A DNA stretch of 64,000 nt from Gemmatimonadaceae bacterium (GCA_036273715.1 DASUHB010000038.1:29820-93819); one strand, 5' to 3'; shown: positions 53,501 through 62,654, counted from the first letter of the stretch. Notes: generated from the sequence alone by a model not told the origin. Numbers and translations: made by a program.

Positions 53501-53611
53501 CTCGCCGAGTGGGTGCACCGCGGCAATCTGCTGGATCGCCGGCGGCGCTCGCCAGCCGCGCCGAAGCCGGCGAGAACGCGGCCCGCCGGCTCCGCGCCCC
53601 GCCGGCGATAA
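50516..53611 (+). CDS. Large ATPase-type LuxR family transcriptional regulator
   Basis: About 1031 residues from TTG 50516 (an upstream GTG 50462 is in frame). Near the N-terminus an AAA/STAND-type ATPase shows PLVGREAEL and the Walker A LLRGESGVGKTRLA, with Walker B-like LLLVLENLQWADPS. The middle 550 or so residues are TPR-like helical repeats. The C-terminus is a LuxR-type HTH (ERMIEVARAAATGRTNKEIG, then GISDRTVSTTLSEAYKRL). This is the MalT/LAL architecture: a ligand-triggered, ATP-dependent activator. It is divergent from the exported-protein operon, its likely target (inference). Confidence 0.88.
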   Translation: MSSLEHLPSVWPLVGREAELELIQRTLDYAAAGSGNALLLRGESGVGKTRLAQLAMRHAAADSWTVASGSAYPVETGVPYALFADAMVPVLRDLAATTVTLLSRGATSHLAHVFPALVGPEAPDDRQVSSPEFKGRVLWTVAQLLTGLSARTPLLLVLENLQWADPSSLELLHFIARQVRQARFAIVATVNDSDAESQVSLSATMRSLIDMGVAASRQVAPLERGEVEELLRHVFGDGAVPKDAVALLFGWTRGNPFFLEQTLNSLVATGRLTYRDGTWVGWDLEGLKLPRSIRDALEMRLGLLGPDARRVADCAAVIGTRLTADVLCAATGMDSASLLAALDELCRRNVISGQLFGERVEYDFTHPMVRATLYEGLGIGRRSILHAQVADALERTLGGHAVEHAGELAFHSVHASVGTLTPKAVHYLILAGQSALEKHADREAARYLGAALEHCDRRAPSESNPPAPIIDLVAGLALANQRVGNHDAAQSLWERARADAVAAGDLALVAKIERRRGLSCYWQGKPADGLRHSEEGLSAAIAVGERGLIAELRIVFGACLVELGRPADARAALLAALADAEGIGDVGLQARVHRALLLTSVVTCSAPDARDHAARTLELAQRSGQPDIAWTAHWALAVLAGLTGNVPELETRLREAERIAEELRSPALRLSTSEVAIEYLAGCGDWASALARAEQSISLARTLRNDTILARLLVWTAVIYGGRGDLPRAKRYLDEAADVSGVNRHDAGRDVNSALRVQMGLAMYHNALGEYDEAIRISRAGLALAEQSGQAIWAIYRLWPALIEAHLWKREFDEAESLSRELRQASKLIGHRLGLVWAEVGESLARMLRGTTPALLERVVRATDALERVPFVFDAARLQREIARRHVELGDRDAAVRVLERACATFDKLGAAIELAGAREQLRALGVRSRSQRSAPHMVRAGRGALTERMIEVARAAATGRTNKEIGRLLGISDRTVSTTLSEAYKRLKLKNRGQLAEWVHRGNLLDRRRRSPAAPKPARTRPAGSAPRRR

Positions 53612-53613
53612 GC

Positions 53614-53877
53614 CTAACGGAAACTCAGGCCAACGTACATCGCGAATCCCAACGCACCGGTCACCAACACGATGCGGTGAGGGATCGTTGCGTCAAGCAG
53701 CAAACTCCAGACGACCAGCGGCCCCACAGTCGCGGCGCAGGCCAATCGCACCAGCGCCGGCGCCGTGGCTGCATGCGTCGAGAGCAGCGCCAGACCGATC
53801 TCGATGAGCGCCGCGGCGCTGAACCCGAGCGCGACGAAACCCCAGTCTCGGTACGAAGACGTGAGGGCGGGAATCAT
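53614..53877 (-). CDS. Small membrane protein, 87 aa
   Basis: From ATG 53877, preceded by GGAGG. Three hydrophobic helices (WGFVALGFSAAALIEIGLALL, a middle one, and VLVTGALGFAMYVGLSF). No family recognised. Its stop TAG lies inside a motif copy (53612) shared with the end of the LuxR-type gene. It lies 50 bases downstream of the alpha/beta hydrolase gene on the same strand. Confidence 0.7.
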   Translation of the reverse strand: MIPALTSSYRDWGFVALGFSAAALIEIGLALLSTHAATAPALVRLACAATVGPLVVWSLLLDATIPHRIVLVTGALGFAMYVGLSFR

Positions 53878-53927
53878 TGGACCTCCGGTTCTGGGCAACG
53901 GCAAGTCCAGAGCATCGTGCTCGGGCT

Positions 53928-54869
53928 TCACCGCGGCACTTGGGCCACACGCGCTGCCTTACCTCTCGCATGCACTGAATCGCCGAGGGCAAAGATCGCG
54001 GCCACCAGGGCTTGCGGACGCTCCTCGTGCAGGTACACGCCCGAGCCGAACACACTGTCGACGCGAAAATCCGCGAGCTGCGACGCAAGAACTGCGACCT
54101 CGTCGGACCCGATCCCGCCATGGCGGTTCGAAGCGCCGATCAAGAGGCGCACGGGCTGCGCGATACGCGACAAGTTGTCGCGCAGCGGTTGGGCGACGCG
54201 CGCACGTTGCATGGCCTGCATGACGCGGATCGACGCGCCGAGATCAGCGACGATCGGCCGGGAATAGGCGTCGGCGACCTCTCTCGTGACCCACGACGGA
54301 TCTGCCGATGCCTCCACGAGCGCATGGCGGACTTTGCTTTTCACGATGCCGCTCGCTCCAAACAATCGGAGGAGCGGCGCGAGCTTCATCGCGGCCGAAA
54401 CGCCTTCGGTGTACGAGCGATCGACGGGTCCTCCGTCGAGGAGCAGCACGGCGACGACGCGCTCGGGGCGCCGGTAGGCGAGGCGCAGCGCAACGGCCGC
54501 GCCGAAGTTCGATCCGACGACGATCGCCGGGCCGAGTCCCAGCGAGTCGAGGACGATGCCCACGCGATCGGCCTGCGCATCCAGCGAGTAGTCGCCGCCG
54601 GCCGGATGCGAGGAGGTCCCGACGCCTAACGGCTCGATCACGTACGTGGGGTGGCCCGCGGCGGCGAGCAGCGGCAAGATGCGCCGGTAGCCGAATGACG
54701 CGCCGATGATCCCGGGTAGAAGCACAACGGGACGGCCGGCCTGCACGTCCGCCGGCTCTGGCGCCGGCGGCGCCCACGTGACGGTGAGCGTGTCCTGCGG
54801 CGTCACCGGAATGTGGCGTTGGGCGAACACGGAGTCCGCGGCCATGGCGAGGAGGAGTATGGTCATCAT
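53928..54869 (-). CDS. Exported alpha/beta hydrolase-fold protein with atypical nucleophile
   Basis: 313 residues from ATG 54869 with a short signal-like N-terminus (MMTILLLAMAADSVFA). It has the alpha/beta hydrolase oxyanion region (VVLLPGIIGASFGYRR) and a nucleophile elbow reading VVGSNFGAAVAL, where the Ser of GxSxG is replaced by Asn. A C-terminal His (GSGVYLHEERP) remains. It may be catalytically inactive or use the Ser one position earlier. It overlaps the flippase-like gene by four bases, so the pair is co-transcribed. Confidence 0.83.
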   Translation of the reverse strand: MMTILLLAMAADSVFAQRHIPVTPQDTLTVTWAPPAPEPADVQAGRPVVLLPGIIGASFGYRRILPLLAAAGHPTYVIEPLGVGTSSHPAGGDYSLDAQADRVGIVLDSLGLGPAIVVGSNFGAAVALRLAYRRPERVVAVLLLDGGPVDRSYTEGVSAAMKLAPLLRLFGASGIVKSKVRHALVEASADPSWVTREVADAYSRPIVADLGASIRVMQAMQRARVAQPLRDNLSRIAQPVRLLIGASNRHGGIGSDEVAVLASQLADFRVDSVFGSGVYLHEERPQALVAAIFALGDSVHARGKAARVAQVPR

Positions 54870-55915
54870 GGTGTGATCCCTGTCGGAGACGACGAGCAGA
54901 TGGCGGGGCCGGCGACGGACGCAGCGGCCGGCGCGGCAACCGAGGCGCGATCGCGCGCGAACACTAGCCGCCGGCCCAGGATCACGCCCAACACGATGGT
55001 GGGGAGATCCTGCGCCAGGTGGATGAGCACCCCCACGCCTAACGCCGCATCCATCGGTGCGCCTAACGAATGAGCGGCAGTGGCGTAGGCGAGCTCGAAG
55101 ACGCCGATGTTGCCCGGCGTCATGCGGGCGACGAGGCCCACGTTCACGGCCAGCAGCGCAAGGAGGCTTCCCGTGATGCTCAGCGGCAGGTGCGCCGCCC
55201 GCGCCACGAGATGGTACGACACGAGCTGGCACGTCCAATCCAGCAGCGTGAGCGGCACCGCTACCAGAAGGCGCCGCGGAGTGACGATGCGCCGCGCGAT
55301 GCCGGCGATGCGCCGCGCATGGACGCGGCACACACGCAGTGACCGCTGCATCCTGCCGCCGCCGCGGCGGGCAGCCGCGGAACGCGCCCGGCCTCGAGAC
55401 GTCCGTGTCAGCCACGTCACCGCGAGGACGAGTGCCGCGGCAACGAGCGCCGCCGGCCCTGCCGCGACACGCAGCGGCGTGATGACTAACGCAACGCACA
55501 GCACCGCAACGAATCCGGCCGTATTCAACAGCCGCTCGAGCGCAACGGTCGTGAGCACCGCATACGTGCGCAATCCGGTGGCGCGCGTCATGATCATCAC
55601 GCGGCCCGCCTCGCCGACGCTGCCCATGAACAGACCGTTCAGCGTCGCGCCGACGAACGTCGCCCGCGCCACGATGCGATACCGCCCTGCTCCGAGCGCG
55701 CGCAGACAGACAAACCACGCACCGGCCTTGGAGAGGAGCGACATCAAGTGGAATGCCGTGGCAAGGCCAAGGGCGAGCAGCGAGGCATGCCGAATCACAG
55801 CCAGCGTGGCGCGCCAATTCACGTGACGAACGTACCAGCCGACGGCCAGGCCGAGCAGCCCAGCCGCGGCAACAATCGCCAGCGGGCGGCGGTATCGCGC
55901 GAGAGCCGATCTCAT
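54866..55915 (-). CDS. Lysylphosphatidylglycerol synthase-type flippase domain protein
   Basis: 349 residues with seven or eight membrane segments. The patterns GSVGEAGRVMIMTRATG and ARMTPGNIGVFELAY match the LPG_synthase_TM/AglD family of membrane proteins related to the MprF N-terminus and proposed to flip lipids. No catalytic synthase domain is attached. The starts of this gene and the divergent epimerase are 14 bases apart. Two motif copies 24 bases apart (55037, 55061) lie near the end of the gene. Confidence 0.88.
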   Translation of the reverse strand: MRSALARYRRPLAIVAAAGLLGLAVGWYVRHVNWRATLAVIRHASLLALGLATAFHLMSLLSKAGAWFVCLRALGAGRYRIVARATFVGATLNGLFMGSVGEAGRVMIMTRATGLRTYAVLTTVALERLLNTAGFVAVLCVALVITPLRVAAGPAALVAAALVLAVTWLTRTSRGRARSAAARRGGGRMQRSLRVCRVHARRIAGIARRIVTPRRLLVAVPLTLLDWTCQLVSYHLVARAAHLPLSITGSLLALLAVNVGLVARMTPGNIGVFELAYATAAHSLGAPMDAALGVGVLIHLAQDLPTIVLGVILGRRLVFARDRASVAAPAAASVAGPAICSSSPTGITP

Positions 55916-55929
55916 GTCATCATCCCAGC

Positions 55930-56961
55930 GTGGAAACGCTGCCGCTGCGCCGCGCTCTGGTCACCGGAGCGACCGGGATGCTCGGGTCGTACGTCGTCCA
56001 ATGCCTGGCAGCTGCCGACTGCAGCGTGCGCGCCCTGGTACGCGACGCGGCGCGCGCCGCGTGGTTGCCTCCGTTGGGCGCAAACCTGGTCGAGGGCGAC
56101 ATTGCGAACGCGCAGGTGTTGCGGGATGCGACAGCTGGATGCGATGTGGTGTTCCATGCTGCGGCGGCGATCGGCCCCGAGGCAGATTGGGACACGTTCC
56201 GTGCTGCTAACGTCGATGGCACGCAGCACGTCATCGACGCGTGCGCCGCGAACGGCGCGCGACTGCTCTACGTCAGCAGCACGGCGGTGTACGGAGATTC
56301 GCGGTATGAGCGCGCGCCGCTCGATGAGACGGCGGTGCTGCCCGCGTTGCCCCAGCACGACGCATACGGCCGATCGAAGCAGGCGGCCGAGCGCGTCGTG
56401 ATGCGCGCCCACGCCGACGGTGCCGTACGGGCGGCTATCGTTAGGCCGCCGCCGATGTACGGCGACCGGGACCGCCAGTTCGTTCCGCGGGTCGCGGTCG
56501 TGTTGAGTCGCGGCGTTTTCCCGTTGATCGGCGGCGGGACGACGCGGCTTCCGCTCGTGCACGCACGCAACGTCGCCGAAGGCGCGATCCTGGCAGCCAC
56601 GAATCCACAAGCCGATGGCCGGACCTACAACCTCACGTGCGACTACCCGCTCACCGTCGCGAATCTGGTGCGGTACGCAGCCCGCGGGCTCGAGCGGCGC
56701 GTGTTCGCGCCATCGATTCCGATCGGAGCCGGCCGCGTGTTGTTCGGCGCACTCGAGGCGGCGCTCGTCGCTGTGGGTCGGCGCGATCTGTCGCGGCACG
56801 CCGGCGGTACGCTCGATCTGCTCACCAAGAACAATCCGTTCGTCGAGGATCGCGCGCGGCGCGAGCTGCACTGGCAGCCGACGGTCACGCCCGATATCGG
56901 CGTCGCCGACGCGTTTCGGTGGTGGAAGGCGCATCATCGGAGCACGAATGCGACGAGGTAG
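55930..56961 (+). CDS. NAD(P)-dependent epimerase/dehydratase (extended SDR)
   Basis: 343 residues from GTG 55930. The Rossmann motif GATGMLGSYVV is at residues 13-23, with STAVYGDSRYE and the catalytic YGRSKQAAERV (YxxxK). The overall pattern matches 3-beta-hydroxysteroid dehydrogenase/UDP-sugar epimerase-like extended SDRs; the substrate may be a sterol- or sugar-type molecule. It is divergent from the flippase-like gene and its last 28 bases overlap the convergent PQQ dehydrogenase. Confidence 0.88.
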   Translation: METLPLRRALVTGATGMLGSYVVQCLAAADCSVRALVRDAARAAWLPPLGANLVEGDIANAQVLRDATAGCDVVFHAAAAIGPEADWDTFRAANVDGTQHVIDACAANGARLLYVSSTAVYGDSRYERAPLDETAVLPALPQHDAYGRSKQAAERVVMRAHADGAVRAAIVRPPPMYGDRDRQFVPRVAVVLSRGVFPLIGGGTTRLPLVHARNVAEGAILAATNPQADGRTYNLTCDYPLTVANLVRYAARGLERRVFAPSIPIGAGRVLFGALEAALVAVGRRDLSRHAGGTLDLLTKNNPFVEDRARRELHWQPTVTPDIGVADAFRWWKAHHRSTNATR

Positions 56962-58973
56962 TCGCCGAGTCGCGTGCGCATGAGGTGGTGTCCGCCGGCG
57001 GCAATGACGACGTACTGCCGTCCGCCGGGGCGCGCGCGATACGTCATCGGCGATGCCTGCGCCGACGCGGGCAACGCGGCGGCCCACAGCTGGCGGCCGG
57101 TCTCCACGTCGTAGGCGCGCAGGTCGTGGTCCATCGCGGCGGCGATGAAGACCACGCCGCCGGCCGTGACCAACGGGCCGCCTAACGACGGGGATCCCCA
57201 CGCCGCCGGTGCCGGGACGTGCGCGTAATCGCTCATGGTGCCGATCGGCACCTGCCATCGAATGGTTCCGGCGCCGGGGTCGATTGCGACCAGCGTTCCC
57301 CATGGCGGCGGACTGCACGGCAAGCCGAGCGGCGACCGCAGCAGCTCGCGGCGACTGGCGTACGGCGCCCCGATATCCGGCGCGACGTCGGCGTCCTGTC
57401 CGCTGCTCCGTTGGGCATCGCCGGGCGGCAGGAGCGTCACGACCGTTGCCACCCGGATGGTGTTCATCACCACCAGGCCACGAAGCGAGTCGACCGCGAC
57501 GCCGCCCCAGTTGACTCCGCCCAAGAATCCGGGATTCACCACCGAGCCGCGCACGCTCGGCGGTGTGAAAATGCCCTGGGAACGGAGCGAACGAATGCGT
57601 TCGGCGCACGCACGTCGGTCGACCGGCGTGAGGCCCCACGCGTCCTCGGGGCTGAGCCCCTGGGGCGTCACCGGCGGCGGGAACACCGCGAACGGCTGCG
57701 TCGGCGACGCACGTTCGCCCGGGACGTCGCTCGCCGGCACGGGCCGCTCTTCCACCGGCAACAACGGCATTCCCGTTAGGCGGTCGAGGATGAATACCAT
57801 GCCGGTCTTCGAGGCCTCCACCACGGCGGGAACGGCGACGCCGTTGCGCATGACGGTAGCGAGGGCCGGCTGCGCCGCGACGTCATAATCCCACAAGTCG
57901 TGGTGAACCAGCTGGAACGCCCAGACCTCCTCGCCCGTCGATGCGCGCAGCGCCACGATGGAGTTCGCGTCGCGATCGTCGCCTGGACGCTGTCCGCCAA
58001 AGTGATCGGGACTCGCGCTGCCGGTCGGAATGAGCACCAGATCGTGCGCGGGGTCGGCAGTGAAGAGTCCCCACGCGTTGGCAGCGCCCGACTGAAAATC
58101 ATCGGTGCCGACCGGATGGCTGCGATAGCGCGCGAGCGGCTCCCAGGCCCAACGCAAACTTCCATCGCGGACGTCAAAGGCACGCACGACGCCGCTCGGC
58201 GCATCGACCCTGACGTTGTCGAAGACGGATGACCCCACGATCACCACATCGCCCACGACCACCGGCGGCGACGTGACGTGATACTCGTGCGCGAACGCCT
58301 CGCCTCCGCGCACACCGGCGTGCAAATCGACCGAGCCCGCGGTACCGAAATCGGCGCACGGCTGTCCTGTATCGCCATCGAGCGCGATCAGCCGCGCGTC
58401 GAACGTGCCGAGGAAGATGCGCGTGCGGCAGGGCGTTCGTTGGGCGAGCGTCGAATCGATCCAGGCCGCGACGCCGCGCACGGTGACTTCGTCGCGGGAC
58501 AGCGACGCGCGATCGAGATGCGCGTCGAATGCCCAACGCTCGGTGCCGCGCTCGGGATCGAGCGCCACCACGCGCGATGACGGTGTGGCGAGATACAGCA
58601 GTCCGTTGAGGAGGAGCGGCGTCGACTCGAATGCCGTCGATGGGCCGCTGCCCTCCTTCAGACCATCGGAGACATCGCCGGTGCGGTAGACCCACGCCAC
58701 CTGAAGCGACTCGACGTTGGCGCGCGTGATGTCGGCGAGCCCGGAATAGTGATCGCCGCCCTGGCCGCCTTCGATGGCCCAGGTCACGGGCGCAGGGAGC
58801 GGATGGTTGCGCGGCTCGCGCGAGCGGAGCCGGGCGGGATCACCGCGGATGATGTGAGCGGGAACGGCAAGCCGCGGACTGGACTCATTCAGCCACTTCG
58901 TGAACGCCATGAGCGCACAGACGAGCGCCGTCGAAGCGATCAGGCGAAGCCGGTAGGGCATCCATCGGATCAT
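56934..58973 (-). CDS. PQQ-dependent membrane dehydrogenase (quinoprotein glucose dehydrogenase-like)
   Basis: 679 residues from ATG 58973 (further Met codons exist just upstream, to 59036). One membrane helix near the N-terminus (LIASTALVCALMAFTKWL) is followed by an eight-bladed beta-propeller of the PQQ family, with repeats such as VVALDPERGTERWAF and the signature FQLVHHDLWDYDVAAQP of glucose/polyol dehydrogenases. It would oxidise a sugar or alcohol in the periplasm and feed the quinone pool. Three motif copies lie within or at its ends. Confidence 0.9.
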   Translation of the reverse strand: MIRWMPYRLRLIASTALVCALMAFTKWLNESSPRLAVPAHIIRGDPARLRSREPRNHPLPAPVTWAIEGGQGGDHYSGLADITRANVESLQVAWVYRTGDVSDGLKEGSGPSTAFESTPLLLNGLLYLATPSSRVVALDPERGTERWAFDAHLDRASLSRDEVTVRGVAAWIDSTLAQRTPCRTRIFLGTFDARLIALDGDTGQPCADFGTAGSVDLHAGVRGGEAFAHEYHVTSPPVVVGDVVIVGSSVFDNVRVDAPSGVVRAFDVRDGSLRWAWEPLARYRSHPVGTDDFQSGAANAWGLFTADPAHDLVLIPTGSASPDHFGGQRPGDDRDANSIVALRASTGEEVWAFQLVHHDLWDYDVAAQPALATVMRNGVAVPAVVEASKTGMVFILDRLTGMPLLPVEERPVPASDVPGERASPTQPFAVFPPPVTPQGLSPEDAWGLTPVDRRACAERIRSLRSQGIFTPPSVRGSVVNPGFLGGVNWGGVAVDSLRGLVVMNTIRVATVVTLLPPGDAQRSSGQDADVAPDIGAPYASRRELLRSPLGLPCSPPPWGTLVAIDPGAGTIRWQVPIGTMSDYAHVPAPAAWGSPSLGGPLVTAGGVVFIAAAMDHDLRAYDVETGRQLWAAALPASAQASPMTYRARPGGRQYVVIAAGGHHLMRTRLGDYLVAFVLR

Positions 58974-59274
58974 GAGCCGTTGCATGGCATGTCTCCGCAT
59001 CGCGTTAGGCAGGAGCAGCGTGGCGCGATGGAGCATGCAAGCCGGCGACGATCCGGGAGCTACGTCAGATCACCGGGACCGGCGGAAACGGTGGCGTAGA
59101 TGCGGCGCGGCTACGGCGTACGACGGCGAGCCGGATGACGTAGATGACGACCGAGATGCAGGCAGGTGTGAACGGCTGCGCAGAGAGTCGGGGCGCGGGT
59201 CCCGAGTCTCCCGCGCGTTGCAGCCTTCGGTCGAGCCGTGTCGTGCGGCGGACGCGCGGCGTCCGCCCCGCGCA
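58974..59274. other. Intergenic region between the PQQ dehydrogenase and orphan permease genes
   Basis: 301 bases with no convincing gene. A motif copy lies at 59004, direct repeats of GATGACG near 59134-59150, and a 9-bp hairpin GGCGGACGC/GCGTCCGCC at 59247-59267 just past the permease stop, a terminator-like structure without a T tract. Confidence 0.45.
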
Positions 59275-61743
59275 TCAGTCGCCGCGCATCGCGATGAGCG
59301 GGCTCACCCGGGACGCGCGGCGCGCCGGCAGATAGCTGGCGGCGATGGCGACGCCGGCCAGCAGCACCGCGACGCCCGCGAAGGACGCCGGGTCTGTCGG
59401 TCCGACGCCGAACAGCCACGACCGGATGATCCGTGCGGCGAAGAATGCGCCGATGCCGCCGATGGCGATGCCGACGCTCGCGAGGGCGACGCCTTCACCG
59501 AGGACCAGGCGCAGCACGGCGCCCGGCTGGGCGCCCAGCGCCACGCGCAGGCCGAGCTCCTGCCGGCGCTGCGTGACCGAATACGAAACGACGCCGTACA
59601 GGCCTAACGCAGCCAGCAGCAGCGCCGCGATCGCGAACACGGCCATGAGCGCGCCGTTCAAGCGCGGCTGCGCCACCGACTGATCGACGATCGACTGCAG
59701 CGTCTGCACGTTGTAGATGGGCAAGCCGGGGTCAATGTCGTGCACGGCTTCCCGAACGATGGGCGTCAGCGATGCCGCGTTGCCGCGCCCGCGCACGACG
59801 AGCGTCATGGTGTGTAACAACCGCACCGAGCGCCGCATCGAGACGTACACCACCGGCGCGGGCGGCGACGCCAGGCTCGTTTGCGCCGCATCGTTCACTT
59901 CGCCGACGATCTGGTAGCCCGTCGGCTGCGTGTTGAACGCGATCTGCTGCTCGATGGCACTGGCGGCCGGCCAGAACGTTCGCGCGGCCGTGCGGCTGAG
60001 CACGATCGTCGGCGCTGCCTCATCCCACGCGACATCGCGTCCGCCGAGCATGCGCATGCCCATGGCGCGGAAGAACCCGGGCGTCACGAAGCGAATGGTG
60101 CTCATGAGCGGATCGTTAGGCGGACGCGGCGGCTGGCCCACCAGCCGGATCGACGTGAACACCCCGCCGCCCACCAGGGGCGGCGTGTCGGTGGCGCCGG
60201 CGGCGATGATGTCGGGGCGGGCATCCAGGTCGCTCAGCAGCGACCGATAAAACGCAATCCCCGTGGAATCCGGATACCCGGAGCCGAGAGTGATCTGCGC
60301 GGTGATGGCGTGCTCGGGTCGGAAGCCCGGATCGACGCGCATCATCCTCGCCAGACTCTTCGCGACGAGCGCGGCGCAGACCGCCAGCACCACGGTGAGC
60401 GACAGCTCGCCGATGACCAGCAGGCGGCGGGTCCGATGCGCGCGCCCGTCTCCGGTGTTGCCGCGCCCGCCGTCGCGGAGCGCCCTGCCTAACGACGGCA
60501 GGCTGGCGCGGGCGGCCGGCCACACCCCGAACAGCACCGCCGAACACAGGCTCAATCCCAGCGCGAACGCGATCACGCCGGCATCGAGGCCGAAGCCGCC
60601 GGTGCGGGGAATCACGCCGGCCGGGATGGCATTGCGCAGCGTGCGCAGCGCGACCCCGGCCATCGCCACACCGATGGCCGCCCCGGCCGCCGCCAGAAGC
60701 ACGCTCTCGACGATGAGCTGCGTCATCAACCGCCCGCGCGAGGCGCCCAACGCCTGGCGCACCGCGATCTCGCGCCCGCGAGCCGCGCCGCGCACGAGCA
60801 GCAGATTGGCGACGTTCGCGCACGCGATCAGCAACACGAGCATCGCCGCGCCGAGCAGCACGAGCAGCGGCGCGCGCGTGCCTAACGACAAGTCCTCGCT
60901 CAAGGGGAACACGCTGGCCGTCCATCCCGCGATCTCGGGATTCTCGTGCGCGACCTGCACTTCGACGCTGTACAGATCCGCACGCGCGGCGTCGACCGTC
61001 ACGCCGGGCGCGAGACGCGCGATGGCGCCGAACAGATGCTGCGCGTGGCGCTCGACCGCCGAATACGTCGTGAATTCGACCACCGTGATCACGTCGAGCG
61101 GAGCGCCGACGAATGCCGGCCCGAGCAGGTCCGCACTCCGCGGCAGCACGCCGATCACCGTGCGCAGTCGCCCGTTGATCGACAGCTGCGAGCCGAGCGC
61201 CGAGCGATGCCCGCCAAAGTGCCGCTGGTAGAAACCGTAACTGATCAACACCGCATTGCTCGTCTCGCCTCGCACATCGTCCGGCCCGAAGGAGCGGCCG
61301 AGCACGGGGTGGACGTCCAACACATCGAGAAAGTTGGGCGTCACGACGAGCGACGTCGCGCTCTCGGGGCCGTCGCGTCCGGCAATGCTCGTTAGGCCGC
61401 CGGCGTAGAGCGCCATGCCGGTGAACGAATGCGTGCGGGCCTTCCAATCGCGAAAATCCGGCAGCGAGACGCCGAACCGCAGCACCGTCTTGTCGGGATT
61501 CGTGTCCCACAGCGACACGATGCGCTCGCCGTGCGCGAACGGCAGCGGACGCAGCAGCACCGCGTCCACGACGCTGAAAATCGCCGTGTTCGCGCCGATG
61601 CCGAGTGCGATGGTGAGAACCACGATCGCCGTGAAGAGCGGATGGGCGCGCGCCGACCGCCACGCCACGCGGACGTCCTGCGCGAGAAATTCAGTCCACT
61701 GACCAAACGCCCGCGTGTGGCGCGGACCGCTACCGGCTTGCAT
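59275..61743 (-). CDS. MacB-like orphan ABC permease (ADOP family)
   Basis: 822 residues from ATG 61743, with AGGAG upstream. It has two MacB/FtsX-type halves: an N-terminal helix (TAIVVLTIALGIGANTAIFS), a periplasmic MacB_PCD domain, three helices including LLIACANVANLLLVRG, then a second periplasmic domain and three helices at the end (ALGLYGVVSYSVTQRRQELG). The duplicated layout without an ATPase is the acidobacterial-type orphan permease family. Its partner ATPase, if any, is not in the window. Five or so motif copies are internal. Confidence 0.92.
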   Translation of the reverse strand: MQAGSGPRHTRAFGQWTEFLAQDVRVAWRSARAHPLFTAIVVLTIALGIGANTAIFSVVDAVLLRPLPFAHGERIVSLWDTNPDKTVLRFGVSLPDFRDWKARTHSFTGMALYAGGLTSIAGRDGPESATSLVVTPNFLDVLDVHPVLGRSFGPDDVRGETSNAVLISYGFYQRHFGGHRSALGSQLSINGRLRTVIGVLPRSADLLGPAFVGAPLDVITVVEFTTYSAVERHAQHLFGAIARLAPGVTVDAARADLYSVEVQVAHENPEIAGWTASVFPLSEDLSLGTRAPLLVLLGAAMLVLLIACANVANLLLVRGAARGREIAVRQALGASRGRLMTQLIVESVLLAAAGAAIGVAMAGVALRTLRNAIPAGVIPRTGGFGLDAGVIAFALGLSLCSAVLFGVWPAARASLPSLGRALRDGGRGNTGDGRAHRTRRLLVIGELSLTVVLAVCAALVAKSLARMMRVDPGFRPEHAITAQITLGSGYPDSTGIAFYRSLLSDLDARPDIIAAGATDTPPLVGGGVFTSIRLVGQPPRPPNDPLMSTIRFVTPGFFRAMGMRMLGGRDVAWDEAAPTIVLSRTAARTFWPAASAIEQQIAFNTQPTGYQIVGEVNDAAQTSLASPPAPVVYVSMRRSVRLLHTMTLVVRGRGNAASLTPIVREAVHDIDPGLPIYNVQTLQSIVDQSVAQPRLNGALMAVFAIAALLLAALGLYGVVSYSVTQRRQELGLRVALGAQPGAVLRLVLGEGVALASVGIAIGGIGAFFAARIIRSWLFGVGPTDPASFAGVAVLLAGVAIAASYLPARRASRVSPLIAMRGD

Positions 61744-61791
61744 GCACGCTCCTGTCGGGCCGGTCACAACGTGCGTGACGGCCCGCGGATG

Positions 61792-62538
61792 TCAACCCGG
61801 TTTGACGGGACTCTTACGCGACGGAGGCAGTTTGATCCCGAGCCGTCGCAAGTCTTGCTCGGCGTCGCGTACCCAGGACGCGTTGGCGCGCGGGTTGGCG
61901 GGACTCGGATGCAACACGCCGCCGGTGACGACGCCTTCCGGAATCACCCGGCGCACGCGCGATTCGGCGAAGCGTCCGAGACCGGCCACCACCCGCGGCG
62001 AGAGCGCGTCGATGCAGCGCTCGAGTGCACGGTCACAGGCGGCGAACAGCGCGCGCTGTTCCGCCGCCGGCAGTTTGTCCGGTGTGCGATTGCGCCCGCT
62101 CGCTTCCAGGAACAGCAACGGGCAGTAGTTCCAGACGAAGAATTGCTCGAAGAATCGCTCGGCCGTACCGAACCGGTCGCGCGCCCAGCCCCAGAAGCGC
62201 CGGCCGCTCACCTCGCTGCGCGGACAGGCGAAGCCGGCCACGGGACGCCGCGGGTGCACGCGCGCCGGCTGCCTAACGGGCGCCTCGATGCCCAACCAAT
62301 CCCGGACCATCGCGACTTCGCCGAACGGGACGCCCGTCTGTGCCATGCCGAACGGGCCCGGATTCATGCCGACGAGAATCACCTCGCGCGGCGCCGACGA
62401 GCCGTAGCGTTCGAGATATCGCGCATGCGGGGCCCATGCGTAGTCGAGCGGGTGATACACGAACGCCACCGGCGGCCCGAACTCGAGTCGGGCGGTGTCA
62501 CGCCGCAGATCGCGCGCGATGGTGGAGAGACTGGTCAT
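61792..62538 (-). CDS. SMUG1-type uracil-DNA glycosylase
   Basis: 248 residues. The characteristic family 3 motifs are clear: VGMNPGPFGMAQTGVPFGEV near residue 55, then AMVRDWLGIEAP, PRSEVSGRRFWGW and the C-terminal HPSPANPRAN. SMUG1 removes uracil and oxidised pyrimidines such as 5-hydroxymethyluracil from DNA and is best known in animals; bacterial copies occur in a few groups. The start ATG 62538 fits. It lies between an orphan permease and an EamA transporter, with no repair-gene context. Confidence 0.92.
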   Translation of the reverse strand: MTSLSTIARDLRRDTARLEFGPPVAFVYHPLDYAWAPHARYLERYGSSAPREVILVGMNPGPFGMAQTGVPFGEVAMVRDWLGIEAPVRQPARVHPRRPVAGFACPRSEVSGRRFWGWARDRFGTAERFFEQFFVWNYCPLLFLEASGRNRTPDKLPAAEQRALFAACDRALERCIDALSPRVVAGLGRFAESRVRRVIPEGVVTGGVLHPSPANPRANASWVRDAEQDLRRLGIKLPPSRKSPVKPG

Positions 62539-62654
62539 CTGTCATCTTGTAAGAGTGGCGCTTGTCGGTGTGCTGCGCCCGGCCTACCAGTTCGATTCCG
62601 GCCGCGACAGCGGTTCGCGGAATTTGCGTTCGTCCACCTGTTCGTGGGAGATCC

